Positions 42,980 to 53,682 of a stretch of 64,000 bases of DNA are shown in pieces. The position numbers and the translations under genes were made by a program. Origin of the DNA: Bedellia somnulentella (Eukaryota; Arthropoda; Insecta; Lepidoptera; Bedelliidae); assembly GCA_963576735.1 (NCBI GenBank), contig OY755173.1, forward strand, positions 19,004,873-19,068,872, given 5' to 3'. A model generated the notes under the pieces. That model was not told the DNA's origin. It worked only from the letters and a program-made list of their open reading frames with translations, and searched no databases. How positions within the stretch are numbered: the stretch's first letter is position 1; each line of letters opens with the position of its first letter.

Positions 42980-43833
42980 TTTACGAAACGAACAGTCTTA
43001 ATATTATATACTAGTTTAAAGCGTTACTATAGCGAACGATAATCCTAATACTAAAACTAAAATATTTCGATCCACACAAGCGCCTACTTACAACAAAGAT
43101 ATAAAGTTATTATTTATAGTTTGTTTTCTATTAACTAAACAATATAATAATAAATGTAACACTCAAAATATGACACCGAGTGTTATCACTACCCTACTTT
43201 AGTTTTAAATATTAACGTTTTACTATTTATTATATCATTTACGACAAACAATTTGTACTCACAAATTCTAATAAGTACCTAATATTATAATAAGTGAAGA
43301 AATGCGATTAAATAGCTCAGTAGAAAAAGATTTTTATATGTCAAATTCACTTAATATAAAGAAAAGAAATTATAACCTATAAAATAATTAATAACGGGAA
43401 TCGAACCCGTGTTTGAAAGATAGTAAGTAATAAGAAACCAGCTATTTGTCTCACTCGTACTTAGTTGAAGCGGTGATCAAATCAAGACCGTTGTTTTATA
43501 ACTAATATAGGATTTTTATTGAATTGAAATACCTATTATTGTTCAAAAATACATAAATTTACTTAGCTGGTTTACTCGGCAAGGGTTCTGCTATCTAGCG
43601 ATGTTTTTCTTTGTTTGGTTTCAGCCGTTAAAACGTCACAAACTTTAATCACTTATTTTGTCACATTCACTTAATATTACCCTAAGATAACACTTGTGTG
43701 GATGAAATACGCACTAATAAACAATTTACAACCATTTATGGTTTATTTCTATGCTTTTTAACAATTATAGCGAATATTAAATAGCAAAGCACGAATTAGA
43801 TATTATTTCGATCTACCCGATCTCCCTTATCGG
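42980..43833 (-). other. 5' leader of the CR1-group element
   Basis: Non-coding. It contains a tRNA-like stretch on the minus strand near 43395 (GGGTTCGATTCCCGTTATTA) that resembles a B box. Whether this is an internal promoter or an older insertion is unclear. Confidence 0.5.
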
Positions 43834-43905
43834 CCTTAGTCGCCTCTTACGACACCCGTGGGTAGAAAGGGGTAGCGACATTCTAAGCCGGCACTACACG
43901 GCAGT
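43834..43905 (-). mobile_element. Repeat A, 5' half (partner of 38359-38542)
   Basis: 'ccttagtcgcctcttacgac', 'acccgtgggtagaaagggg' and 'taagccggcactacacgg' complete the split copy. Confidence 0.85.
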
Positions 43906-43934
43906 TTACATTACAAACATAATTTACATTATTA

Positions 43935-44265
43935 TTTAATTACACATACACATATAAAAGCTGTGTAGTGTCGGCTTAGAATAGCACTACCCTATTTCTT
44001 CCGGTGGGTGTACGTAAAAGGCGACTAATGGTATTGGGGTTTCTAAGGGATTTTTGGGCGATGCGGCTGGAGACCCATCACCAACAACCTTTATTTCACC
44101 ATCTTTTCCCCACGCAACTTCCAAAAGTGGCTAAGGAATTTCTAATTCCTTAGCTCTGGCTACCCCTTCAAGGGGTTTATAGCCGTGAGTATATGTATGT
44201 ATGTATGTATGTACACATATAAATAACATCCAAGGCTAAGAAACGATCATTTATTCTCATCGTCG
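43935..44265 (-). mobile_element. SINE D body fragment, split by repeat A
   Basis: 'acacatacacatataaaa' on the left and 'acacatataaataacatcc', 'aaggctaagaaacgatcatt' on the right match SINE D body at 34290-34335 and 56700-56745. Confidence 0.5.
43962..44213 (+). mobile_element. Repeat A, full length
   Basis: GCTGTGTAGTGTCGGCTTAG head to ATGTATGTATGTATG tail. ACACATATAAA is repeated on both sides, a likely TSD. Confidence 0.82.
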
Positions 44266-44873
44266 TCAAACATATTAAATATCTCACTACCTTTCATAAC
44301 CAGTACTGATTACTTTTCTCATGCTCTACATTGTATTGTATATGTATTTGAATTTCAGTAATAAATTAAAAACTACATTTCTGTGTAACAAAAACCTATG
44401 AAGTCAAAATGATAGACAGGTAATATTTCGAGGTATATTGAAAAGCCGTCTTTCATGAACTATCCAGTTTATTCCAGACCAATGGCTTTCAATAAGACCA
44501 TTTTAGTGTGTAACGTGGTGCGATAAATATGGAATTAAATTTCATAGAATATTTAGGTCCCTCGATATTTTGTGTTTCGAAATAATGTGAGGCAAAAGGG
44601 AATTCTTTAGAGAAATCATAGTAAATTCAGTTTCATGTTGCAATTTAGATTCAGTAATGGTTCATATAAAACGGTGTATTGAGTATTTTTTAGTGAACGA
44701 ATAATTTGTTTTTTCATGTGTAAGAAACGCGACTATAGTTCAAATTTCTATCAATTTGAAATTCTTTGTCCGGCTTTTGTTGGTGAGGCTGTAATTCCTA
44801 AAACCGATAACCAGAGCTGAAAAATCAAATTATAAGCGGAGAATATTCAATATGTTGAAGTAAATGAGACGAC
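44266..44873. other. Anonymous AT-rich sequence
   Basis: No supported gene or repeat. Confidence 0.4.
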
Positions 44874-45035
44874 AGCCGTGGCCGAGTGGATTGGTGACTA
44901 GCTTCTCGGTCTGGAGGTTGCGGGATCGATCCCCGCTGAGGGCAACATTTTTGTGATGAGCATTAATGATTGTTTCTTACTCTTGGATGATATTTATAAT
45001 ATATAATCTATACTTATATATATATATATAATAAG
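44874..45035 (+). mobile_element. SINE D, head and start of body
   Basis: CAGCCGTGGCCGAGTGGATT (A-box region) and 'ggaggttgcgggatcgatcc' (B box) form a tRNA-like head of about 75 bp, then 'atttttgtgatgagcatt', 'aatgattgtttcttactctt' and a TA microsatellite. The body is cut short. Confidence 0.65.
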
Positions 45036-45190
45036 ACTGTACCGAGGTCAAAACTGTACATTGAAGAAAAATAAATAAAAACCGGTGGAATATGTTTTTA
45101 GCGCAACGGGGTGAATAGACACGCTAAGTTTAGTATATCAAAATAAATGTCCATTTAATTGTTTGTCGATAGTATGCCCACTAGATATAT

Positions 45191-46658
45191 TAGTCCAGTC
45201 AAAATAGATTAAATTATGATCCAAGTTTGCATTAATTCCCAACAAGCTGGATTTTTGTGTGGGCCTTAAATACGTCATTATAAATGATATGTCAAAAGTC
45301 CCCATCGATCCCGCTTGTGCGTTGTTTTTTATTCGAGGTCAAAGGTCACAAATTTGCGTTTGTCGCGTATATCTCTGGAACAACGAGAGTTATCGAAAAA
45401 TGGTTCGAACAAAGTTTGTAGATCGTAAAATTGTCTACAAAAAATATCCTAACACTTTTTTTCTACAAAGCATTGCTTTCGAGATATCGTGATTTTAGGC
45501 TGTAGGAACATCGTATTTTCAACTATATGCACACATTTCCGCACCACCTCTGAGGTAGTGTAGACGGCGCTTTTTTTTTAACGTGGTTCCCCCAGTAGTA
45601 ATACTCCACAAAATATCCTGAAATGCGTTCTCTCGATCCCACACAACACGATGTAGCAGGTATCCTCCATCGATGATGTAGGTAGCATTTGCACTTTCGA
45701 TATCAATGTTCACACATTCAAAGCAATCATAAATGGCTGACTTCTGTGTCTTACGCATCCCAATTGCATCAAAGAGCGATAAAGGGTAACGGGGCTAATT
45801 CGTACGCGAAGAATTTTTCAAGCTCATCTTCCAATGTCTTCGTAATACTCATGCGTTGAAATAATAATACAGGCTCTATTGGGACTTTCTCATCATGAAT
45901 CATCATGGTACTGTTCATAGGTAATAGAGGTAATACTTTATCAGCACGTTTCAAATTAATATTATTAAATGTTTGGCCCATCATTTTACTCATAGATGCA
46001 ATACCCACTTCACGAGCATTATAGCAATTGATTTTATCATCTCCGACGACTCTATTTTCAATGGACATGATTTTGTGCAATTCAGGAAAAGGATCATGTG
46101 ATGAAAACCATTCACGAAGTTTCTTGATGTCCATTCACGAAGTTTCTGACCCGAGAAATGGAGTATCGCAGGCAGATGTTTCTGAAGGCCAACCACCCAA
46201 TAGAATTAGGGACGGACGGTGACTCGCTCAGAATTGTATACTTTTTACGTACTTGGGTGCATGGGGCAAATAAAACTATGTTCTAATATGTTTTGTGTAA
46301 ATGGTTAACTCGATGATGCATACTAGCCATGTATGAGTGCATATTCGTGTTTTCTATGTTTAAAATAGCCATAATTCGAGAACAGTGCACCGTACAAGAA
46401 AAAGTGTTGAGATATTTTTTGTAGACAATTTTACGATCTACAAACTTTGTTCGAACCATTTTTCGATAACTCTCGTTGCTTCAGAGATATACGCAAAAAA
46501 CGCAAATTTGTGACCTTCGACCTCGAATAAAAAACAACGCACAAACGGGATCGATGGGGACTTTTGACATATCATTTGTAATGACGTATTCAAGGCCCAC
46601 ACAAAAATTCAGCTTGTTGGGAATAAATGCAAACTGAGTGTTTATTTCGACTGGACTA
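45191..46658. mobile_element. DNA element with ~300-bp terminal inverted repeats
   Basis: Outer ends TAGTCCAGTC (45191) and GACTGGACTA (ending 46658), flanked by TATA-rich sequence (probable TA-type target). The arms 45191-45500 and ~46395-46658 are inverted copies with modest divergence, sharing 'cccaacaagctg', 'tgtgtgggcctt', 'cccatcgatcccg' and 'ggttcgaacaaagtttgtag'. The ~880-bp core holds a broken gene fragment on the minus strand. The size suggests an internal-deletion derivative of a larger transposon. Confidence 0.75.
45612..46134 (-). pseudogene. Broken fragment of an uncharacterised, transposon-associated protein family
   Basis: Two frames join into one conserved-looking protein. 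The first (46134-45769) has LREWFSSHDPFPELHKIMSI, VVGDDKINCYNA, SMSKMMGQ, VPIEPVLLFQRMSI and YELAPLP. After a one-base slip at about 45759-45775 the second (45767-45612) reads LFDAIGMRKTQKS, then YIIDGGYLLHRVVWDRENAF. I recall this combination from multicopy uncharacterised proteins in arthropod and cnidarian genomes, perhaps with a PIN/FEN1-like nuclease fold. That link is memory-based. Both ends are deleted, with a 23-bp tandem repeat at the N-terminal junction (46108-46147). Confidence 0.5.
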
Positions 46659-46689
46659 TATAGGTTATCATAAATTTGGACCCTACACC

Positions 46690-46768
46690 AACGTCTTATA
46701 TAAATACCGGTATACCGTTTGGTTAGTACTAAACGAACGGAAGACCCAGGTTCGAATCCCGGCGATAA
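46690..46768 (+). repeat. tRNA-like sequence, probably a SINE head remnant
   Basis: Contains GGTTCGAATCCCGG, a good B box, about 70 bp after 'taaataccggtatacc'. A cloverleaf is not convincing and no SINE body follows. Confidence 0.4.
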
Positions 46769-47102
46769 CAATATTTTTGCGATTATTTTTGCTTTTGTGT
46801 TAGCTTAGAATAAAAGGAAGCACTAATCCTTCTTTTTAACATTCAACTATGTGAATATGTATGAATAAAGATAATTGAAAATATATTGTATGAATTTTGC
46901 GTATTCATTTGGTAGCTATTTGGTCATTTGGTAGCTAGTATATTTTATAACTTTTATTTTTTTTAAGTATTTTTAATCTAATATTCCCATAGACATATTA
47001 TGCTATACTTACGCATAAATTAATATTCTGTTCAAGCCTCAAAATGCATAGTTGGTATATAATAGCACATATCTCAATTTAAATTTAGTATGACTGATTG
47101 GC

Positions 47103-47171
47103 ACCAACCAGTGTAGGGGGCAGCACCGGGCCGACACCGCATCGCCAAACTGCTATCTACACTTACTAAAG
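47103..47171 (+). repeat. Repeat E, left piece (target of the LTR element)
   Basis: CAGTGTAGGGGGCAGCACCG to 'acacttactaaag'. Continues at 53127 after the insertion. Confidence 0.75.
47168..47171. repeat. AAAG target-site duplication of the LTR element (right copy 53127-53130)
   Basis: AAAG precedes the left LTR and follows the right LTR. Confidence 0.8.
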
Positions 47172-47531
47172 TGTTATAATACTCAGTAACGAGATCTTCA
47201 ATAAAACTCAGGTTCAGGAGATAGATTATTTATTTCACCAACACAATAAAGTATCCATTTTTAATTCCATTTTTTATTAAGTGGCTTCAATCGTGTTTGC
47301 CACAATTATTTCGCCAATGTCGAGTAAAATATTGCACAAGTTAACTCTTTATAAAGACAACTGTCACTAGTCAGTGGGACGAGTGTATTTATTCTAGAAG
47401 TCAACCCCTTTCCTTATTTCCGTTTATTCATAGATGGCGCCCTAATACATTTTTCTTTTTAAAATTAATATAATAAACATTACTACGAAAGTAATTTATC
47501 AGAAAACCTTGTAAATAAAATAAACCTAACA
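47172..47531. repeat. Left LTR (360 bp)
   Basis: Identical by eye to 52767-53126. TG...CA ends with TGTTA/TAACA inverted termini. Confidence 0.88.
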
Positions 47532-47689
47532 CTCGTCCATCCTGACCTCGTGTATGTCCTCATACACGCATTTCATTCAATAGCTTACTTAACCTAACAC
47601 TCGGTTAAGATAAACTTTATTTATTAAAAAGAAACAAAATAAAGTTAATAAATTATCATATCTCCCTTTTAAGTTATAAAATTAAATTT

Positions 47690-47800
47690 ACTGACTAATC
47701 CGTTGCTTCGGAAGGTGTTCGCAAAGAGAAGAAGCAACAAAGAAACTCTTTGCATTCACATTTTTTCATTTTTTCAAAAATATATTGTACAATTTTGGGT
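47690..47800 (-). mobile_element. LINE 3'-end fragment related to the CR1-group element
   Basis: 'cttcggaaggtgttcgcaa', 'agagaagaagcaacaaagaa' and 'attttgggtttaac' parallel the 3' UTR of the 38.5-kb element ('ttcggaaggtgttttgttg', 'attttggtgttagcc') with divergence. Confidence 0.5.
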
Positions 47801-48659
47801 TTAACATATTAAGGTACAAGGTAATTAAGGTACAATTACAGAGCTTAGACTAAGACATATGCTAAATAAAGATACAATATGAACACTTTTAATCTGAGTT
47901 CCCATTACAACAACATTTAATTCTTAATCAATATAAAATATACTCAACAAAAACATTACAGGTAGACTACAACTGTTTTCTTTTCCTTTTGTTTTTTTTT
48001 TCTTTTTAACTCACTTACTTAGATTACATACATTAACTAAAAATAACACTCTTTAAAATTGAGGAGAGATAAATCAATTTAATTATCATTTCGTTGTTAA
48101 GTATGGAAAAATAAACTTTTTCATATACTAAATTAAAATCATAGAGCAACAATAATGAAATAAAAAAAACTAATTAGAAAACAAATAAAAAGTAACAACA
48201 TAAGTAGATCTAAATATATTTAATGTTGTAATTTCTATAATTGGCATAGTTAATTGTTTTTTTAATTTAATTTTAATTTAGTTTCAATCAATTTAATTAA
48301 ATTTTATAATATTCATTTTTTTAGAATGTTGTATCTGTAATGTTAGTAATATTGTTAATTATTTCAATTTTTAAATCGAATGATGTGATTAGCCTGATGT
48401 GATTTGGTGTATTTAGTTGATATGTGTCATTTCAATTCATGTACTTTTTAAGATTGTTTACTATTTTCACTGTTGGCAATCCGTAATAAATAAATAAATG
48501 TATATTGTTTTCTCATGACTAAAAACCAAATGCATTCATTTAGACATGGTCTATTCATATTTTTTTTTTAACATCTGAACCTATTCCATACTTACATCAT
48601 TTTCTTTTTTTTTCTTTTTTTTTACTCACGAGTTTGATTTATTAAAGCCTATGAACTAA

Positions 48660-49370
48660 TTCCATGCATTCATAACATGTGAACCAACACCATTCTCATG
48701 AGAAAGTTTTTTAATTTAGTTTTATATAAGGGATGTATAAATTTTGGAAAGAAAGGATTATTATTATATTTTTCATCAAAGCCTATGAATTTTATTTTAT
48801 AAAAGGGATGTATAAAATTTTGGAAAGAAAGGATTATTAGTCTTTTTTTTTATCAAAGCCTACGAACCCATACCATTCTCATAGGCATTGACAAAATGTG
48901 AACCGATTCCATTCTCACGAGTTTGATTTTTAATTTTATTTTATATAAGGGATGTATAAATTTTGGACAGAAACGATTATTAGTTTTTTTTTTATCAAAT
49001 CCTATGAATTGTATTTTATAAAAGGGATGTATAAAATTTTGAAAAGAAAGGATTATTAGTCTTTTCTTATCAAAGCCTACGAACCCATACCATTCTCATA
49101 GGCATTGACAAAATGTGAACCAATTCCATTCTCACGAGTTTGATTTTTAATTTTATTTTATATAAGGGATGTATAAATTTTGGACAGAAACGATTATTAG
49201 TTTTTTTTTTATCAAATCCTATGAATTTTATTTTATAAAAGGGATGTATAAAATTTTGAAAAGAAAGGATTATTAGTCTTTTTTTATCAAAGCCTACGAA
49301 CCCATTCCATTCTCATAGGCATTGACAAAATGTGAACCAATTCCATTCTCACGAGTTTGATTTTTAATTT
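48660..49370. repeat. Tandem array, ~217-bp unit with internal subrepeats
   Basis: The block TGAACCRATTCCATTCTCAC recurs at 48680, 48899, 49115 and 49333 (steps 219, 216 and 218). Each unit holds two related halves built on 'aagggatgtataaa', 'agaaaggattattag' and 'tatcaaagcctacgaa'. It lies wholly inside the LTR element. Confidence 0.8.
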
Positions 49371-49482
49371 TGTCTTTATTTTATACATAAATCACGTAAA
49401 ATTCTGGATAGAAGCACTAATTGATCTTAATTTACCCCAAACCGGATTATGTATAGATGTAGTATTCAAACATATATAGTAT

Positions 49483-49655
49483 TTTTTAAGATTTTCACGA
49501 TTGCACATTATAATTGAAACAACTATTGATTTTCGGATATTTTAATCGCGTGTTATTACATTATTTTTAAAGCCCGACTTTTCGAAAACTTTTCAGTTAT
49601 CATGGTCACGGGAAAACTGAGGTGTTATTTGTCATTCATTATACATATATTTTAA
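49483..49655 (-). repeat. Arm of the AACAACTATTGA repeat
   Basis: Reverse complement of 19668-19800, including 'cccgactttt', 'cgaaaacttttcagttatca' and 'tgaggtgttatttgtca'. Confidence 0.6.
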
Positions 49656-51039
49656 AATTACCACAAAAGCTTTGTATACGAATTTTTCGGAAATACTTTG
49701 CCATATCATCACATGAGCACTCTTTTTTTTTCATAGAACTTATATTCGAAAAGGATATAAAATAGGCTAATTTTTGCTCAATTTCATAAAGTTTAAGACC
49801 TACTTTGATTGTGATTTAACTTCTTTTTTTTTATCGATGTATTTCTATATTCTTTGAAATCATTATAATGTGAAGTTTCGATTATATTTCTCATTTACGT
49901 TTGAGTTTTTGATAATTAATAATATCGTTATGACTTCGATAGTTATCTTTGCCAAATGCAAAATTATAGTGGCCTTCACTTAGGTAATGAATTAACAAAG
50001 TAAAACATATTAATTTTTTCAATCATAAAATGAATATAAAATAAGCAGCTCAGCTACTTAGTTGTTCCGTTGCCACTAGTTTAAAATGTTGCATTGACGA
50101 ATTGAAAATGCCCTTTCTAAGAAATTCAAAAATCTTGCAGGCTTAATTATAAAAAGTAGTAGGTGAATGTGACAAAGTTAACCATTATATCCAAAATTTA
50201 TATTGTGAGGGACGTCCTGTATGAACACTGTATTAACGGGTTTTTACTTAATACAATAGCTTTAAAAAGTATGATTGTTGATTTTATACCGACGGAAAAA
50301 CTGACAACTTACAAACTTTCCCATGACTACTTGGAAACTAGGGGAGGATTAAAATAAAAACGAATCTGCCACGTTGAATTAAAAATCAGTGACAAAGCCA
50401 ATTGTTTACCTTATTGAACTAAAAATTGCATGCCTGCAAAAGGTAAAACATGTTGATCTTTTCTATGTTATAAAAACTTATTGTACCATGTTATAAGGGC
50501 AAATAAAGATTACTATTCTATGAATGTTTGCTTATCAAAACAATCACTGAGACATATTATGTAATTAGAATAAAATACGAGGCCAAATTTACAAAATATT
50601 AATATACTAAACTAATAATAAACTAACTCTAATTGCCTCGCAGCTCGCATTCCCAACTCAAATTGTCTCGCACACATGCGCAGTTCACAAATATACTAAT
50701 TATAAGAATAAGATAAATATAATAAGATAATATAAATATATGATACACGCGCATTAAATCTTTGTTCTCGCCAGTAATTAGTGATTTGACGATCTATAAT
50801 ATGTCGGTATTAAGATTATACATATGATTGTAAGTGTATTGTTTGAAATAGTAGGTTAGGTATGTGATCGAGTGAGAGATAAATAAAAGTACTTTGAAGC
50901 AAAACTAAGAGCTACTTGCTTGTTCAGCAAACTCCAATGTTTCCAGCACTTCGTTTTAATTTCTTATCTGACAATTTAATCAATGACTTGTTTATGTATA
51001 TTTTAGTTGATACAGGGTATTGTGTTTTTACATCAATGA

Positions 51040-51150
51040 TAAGATGGATTGGCGTCGTCAGAGCTCTGTGCAGGAGGTTTCCGGGCTAACACAAACATTG
51101 TAGTTGACTTAAAAAGATGTGTGATGATACTGATGATCACAGGTATTGGG
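51040..51150 (+). mobile_element. CR1-group ORF2 3'-end fragment
   Basis: 'cagagctctgtgcaggagg', 'tttccgggctaacacaaaca' and 'aaaaagatgtgtgatgatac' match the end of ORF2 and the 3' UTR of the 38.5-kb element (C terminus SVQDVSGLTPKL). Confidence 0.7.
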
Positions 51151-51872
51151 TGAGTTTTCTTTCGGGCTCCCCTCCCAACTAAAGACCCTCCGAATTTATA
51201 TATAAAAGTATATTTTAACACAAAATTTAAAATTTAATGTCACGTCCAATAACAAAGCTCTATCCGTTTACTTTGAAATAAATGATTATTTTATTCATAT
51301 TCTTCCTTACTGCATACTTACGACCTTTTGTTTATGTGTGTATTTCATATACTCAAAATTCACAGTATCCCTGATAATATAGTTATTGATATATAATAGT
51401 TATATTTATTGGTTATATTTTATTACATGATATAAATAGAACTATCGGTATGGTATACAGTGTCTGTGATTTCACTTATAGAGTACTGACTGAAAATCTG
51501 TGTTGTGGGATAGCACTAAGTGCTGAGCCAGATGCCCTCTTATTGCTGATGCAAGCATATGACAAGGAAACTCTGAATGCTGTTCTTGATATATTGATAT
51601 TGTCTCATTTGTTTGTTGCTATTAATATTGTATTTACTTTGTTTCGTTCTTTTTCGTTAAAATTATTCAGGCATTTGTTTTTGACATTGTAAAAATATAA
51701 ACAGAAAATTTAATTTTAAGATGGTTTGGTTACAGCATATATAATATGGGAAATAATGACGTGAATATAAATTTATGTATTATTTAACTAATTAACTAAA
51801 AATAAGTAACCTGTACATTATAGAAGATCCAGCGATTACACAGCCGATTCTGTTATAGGCGATACGTCACTA

Positions 51873-52160
51873 TCACACATTCGACTCATCAGGTTCAATC
51901 ACTAGCGCTAGGGCGCCGAGATCGGCAATGGATGAGGCCTCGGCCGCGGTTGCGACCGTCATAACGACGGCTCTGGCTAAGATGGCTCCAGCTACGACGA
52001 CACCGTTGACCACGATGCGGTCCCACGCGTGAGCCCCTGCTACAGCTTAGACTGCGGTGGTCAGGCCTAGGCTTGATCTTTGGAACAAGGCCTTGCGATG
52101 ACGTGACGTCCTAGGAACTGACGTCTGCACTTGCTTTGTCTCATTAACTGTTGACGCCAT
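51873..52160 (-). pseudogene. GC-rich short ORF with one in-frame stop, unknown product
   Basis: From ATG 52160 it reads MASTVNETKQVQTSVPRTSR to a TAA at 52047-52049, then continues in the same frame with AVAGAHAWDRIVVNGVVVAG and ends EPDESNV at TGA 51873: 95 codons including the internal stop. Base composition is far more GC-rich than the surrounding DNA. It lies about 600 bp inside the right LTR, on the minus strand. I do not recognise the family. A chance ORF or a captured fragment are both possible. Confidence 0.3.
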
Positions 52161-52766
52161 GCCTCGACCGAGAATGCAGAAATACATGATGATTAGACAA
52201 GTTTTTGTTCGTATCTCAGAAACTGACTGAAATTTTACCCCCCTTTTACAAACCCCAATCATAGTAGGGCCTATACAATGGATGTACAAATACGAACATA
52301 TATGTGCATATAGGTATTATATATAAGAATGTAAATTTTAATATTTTCGTCTACGTAAAAGACTACCGGACATTATTACACAAAATAGAGGCATATAAGT
52401 AAGCAATGGCATATGGCTATACGAACGATTAGGCACGTGTGCAGAAATAAAATTGTGGTATTTCTATTATCGGGGAGCAACCCTGACCAAGTGTAGGGCG
52501 GCATGAAACAAAATCTACTTCCACTTTACACGTATTTTGGATAGTGAAGCAATGAGCCGTCCACAAACAGAGTAGCTGGCTATATATATAGAGTATATAA
52601 TAGTATATTTATAGAGCTTGTGCCCCGCTATAACCCTAATACAATACGAAACCATGAATCATGGTTCATTGGTGAACTTTATTTATACAATAATATAAAT
52701 ATTAAGGAATAATAATACGGTACTCGCGTTCAGCTCCGTTTTGCGTAGATAGTTCCACTTCTGAAT

Positions 52767-53126
52767 TGTTATAATACTCAGTAACGAGATCTTCAATAAA
52801 ACTCAGGTTCAGGAGATAGATTATTTATTTCACCAACACAATAAAGTATCCATTTTTAATTCCATTTTTTATTAAGTGGCTTCAATCGTGTTTGCCACAA
52901 TTATTTCGCCAATGTCGAGTAAAATATTGCACAAGTTAACTCTTTATAAAGACAACTGTCACTAGTCAGTGGGACGAGTGTATTTATTCTAGAAGTCAAC
53001 CCCTTTCCTTATTTCCGTTTATTCATAGATGGCGCCCTAATACATTTTTCTTTTTAAAATTAATATAATAAACATTACTACGAAAGTAATTTATCAGAAA
53101 ACCTTGTAAATAAAATAAACCTAACA
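52767..53126. repeat. Right LTR (360 bp)
   Basis: Same sequence and length as 47172-47531. Confidence 0.88.
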
Positions 53127-53665
53127 AAAGATATTCTCATTTTTGAACCTAGAAACTTTGTATAAAATGGTTTGTTTCATGATTCTTATGAAGAATTAAA
53201 AATGATTTTTGGAACTCACCCCCTAAGGGTTTAAAATTTATTATACAGATTTTATACATTTCTGTATCTAGAAATTTGAAACTTGATGCGATTGACTGAT
53301 ATACGGCAAGACTAAGACAAGAAGACCCTACAAAAAGGAATATTTGAAATTCAGCTGTTAATCATACATGAGTATATACTAAAGGCTATAAACCCAAGAA
53401 AAGGGTAGCCACAGCTTCAGAGATAGTAACGCTTTATCCACTTTTAGAAGTTTAATGGGGAAAAGGTAGTCAAATGGGTCTCCAACTGCATCGCCCAATA
53501 ATCACTTTAAAAGCGTCAATGTCCTTTATATCTATTACAAAGCCCACGGGAATATAAATATAAAAAAACAGAACTTAAGATAGTGTTTTGGTATTTGGAT
53601 GTAAACCGGATGCAAAAAATGTAGTCCACGCGGACGTAGTCAGGGGCAAAAAGCTAGTAAAAAAT
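53127..53665 (+). repeat. Repeat E, right piece
   Basis: Continues the series seen at 25880-26395: 'tttttgaacctagaaac', 'tttgtttcatgattctta', 'ggaactcaccccctaagg', a diverged minus-strand repeat A (~53385-53560) and 'gggcaaaaagctagta'. Confidence 0.7.
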
Positions 53666-53682
53666 CTGAAAGAATGCTAGAT

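Larger units (their letters stand above)
38543..43833 (-). mobile_element. CR1-group non-LTR retrotransposon, nearly complete
   Basis: CCTTA at 38538-38542 and 43834-43838 flanks the insertion. On the minus strand: a ~850-bp leader (43833-42980), ORF1 (coiled coil plus SGNH/esterase-like), ORF2 (endonuclease-RT, no RNase H), ~165-bp 3' UTR and an AT-rich tail. ORF1 with an esterase-like domain and the VPQGSILGP RT motif place it in the CR1/Daphne/Kiri group of the Jockey superfamily. One frameshift is seen in ORF2. Confidence 0.85.
47172..53126. mobile_element. Non-autonomous LTR retrotransposon (5,955 bp)
   Basis: Two 360-bp direct repeats beginning TGTTATAATA and ending CCTAACA, with a 4-bp AAAG duplication, define a complete LTR element. 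I found no gag, protease, RT or integrase ORF in the 5.2-kb interior. It holds AT-rich DNA, a tandem array (48660-49370), LINE 3'-end pieces and a GC-rich short ORF, so it resembles a large LARD-type derivative. Orientation is unresolved: minus is favoured by AATAAA signals ~70 bp before the LTR end, while plus has a TATAAA and TCAGT pair. Confidence 0.8.

Noticed and set aside
44874..44950. Functional tRNA gene
   Set aside because: The A and B boxes are good, but the sequence continues into a SINE D body, sister copies share that body, and the acceptor stem does not pair convincingly.
45519..45611. Extension of the broken gene fragment toward 45519
   Set aside because: Similarity to the remembered family ends near FQDI (45612); beyond it the frame runs into A-rich and TIR-proximal sequence, so it was left out.
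47369..47385. Plus-strand core promoter (TATAAA then TCAGT) fixing the LTR element's orientation
   Set aside because: The minus strand offers equally good signals and better-placed polyadenylation sites, and no primer-binding site or polypurine tract is clear on either side, so orientation was left open.
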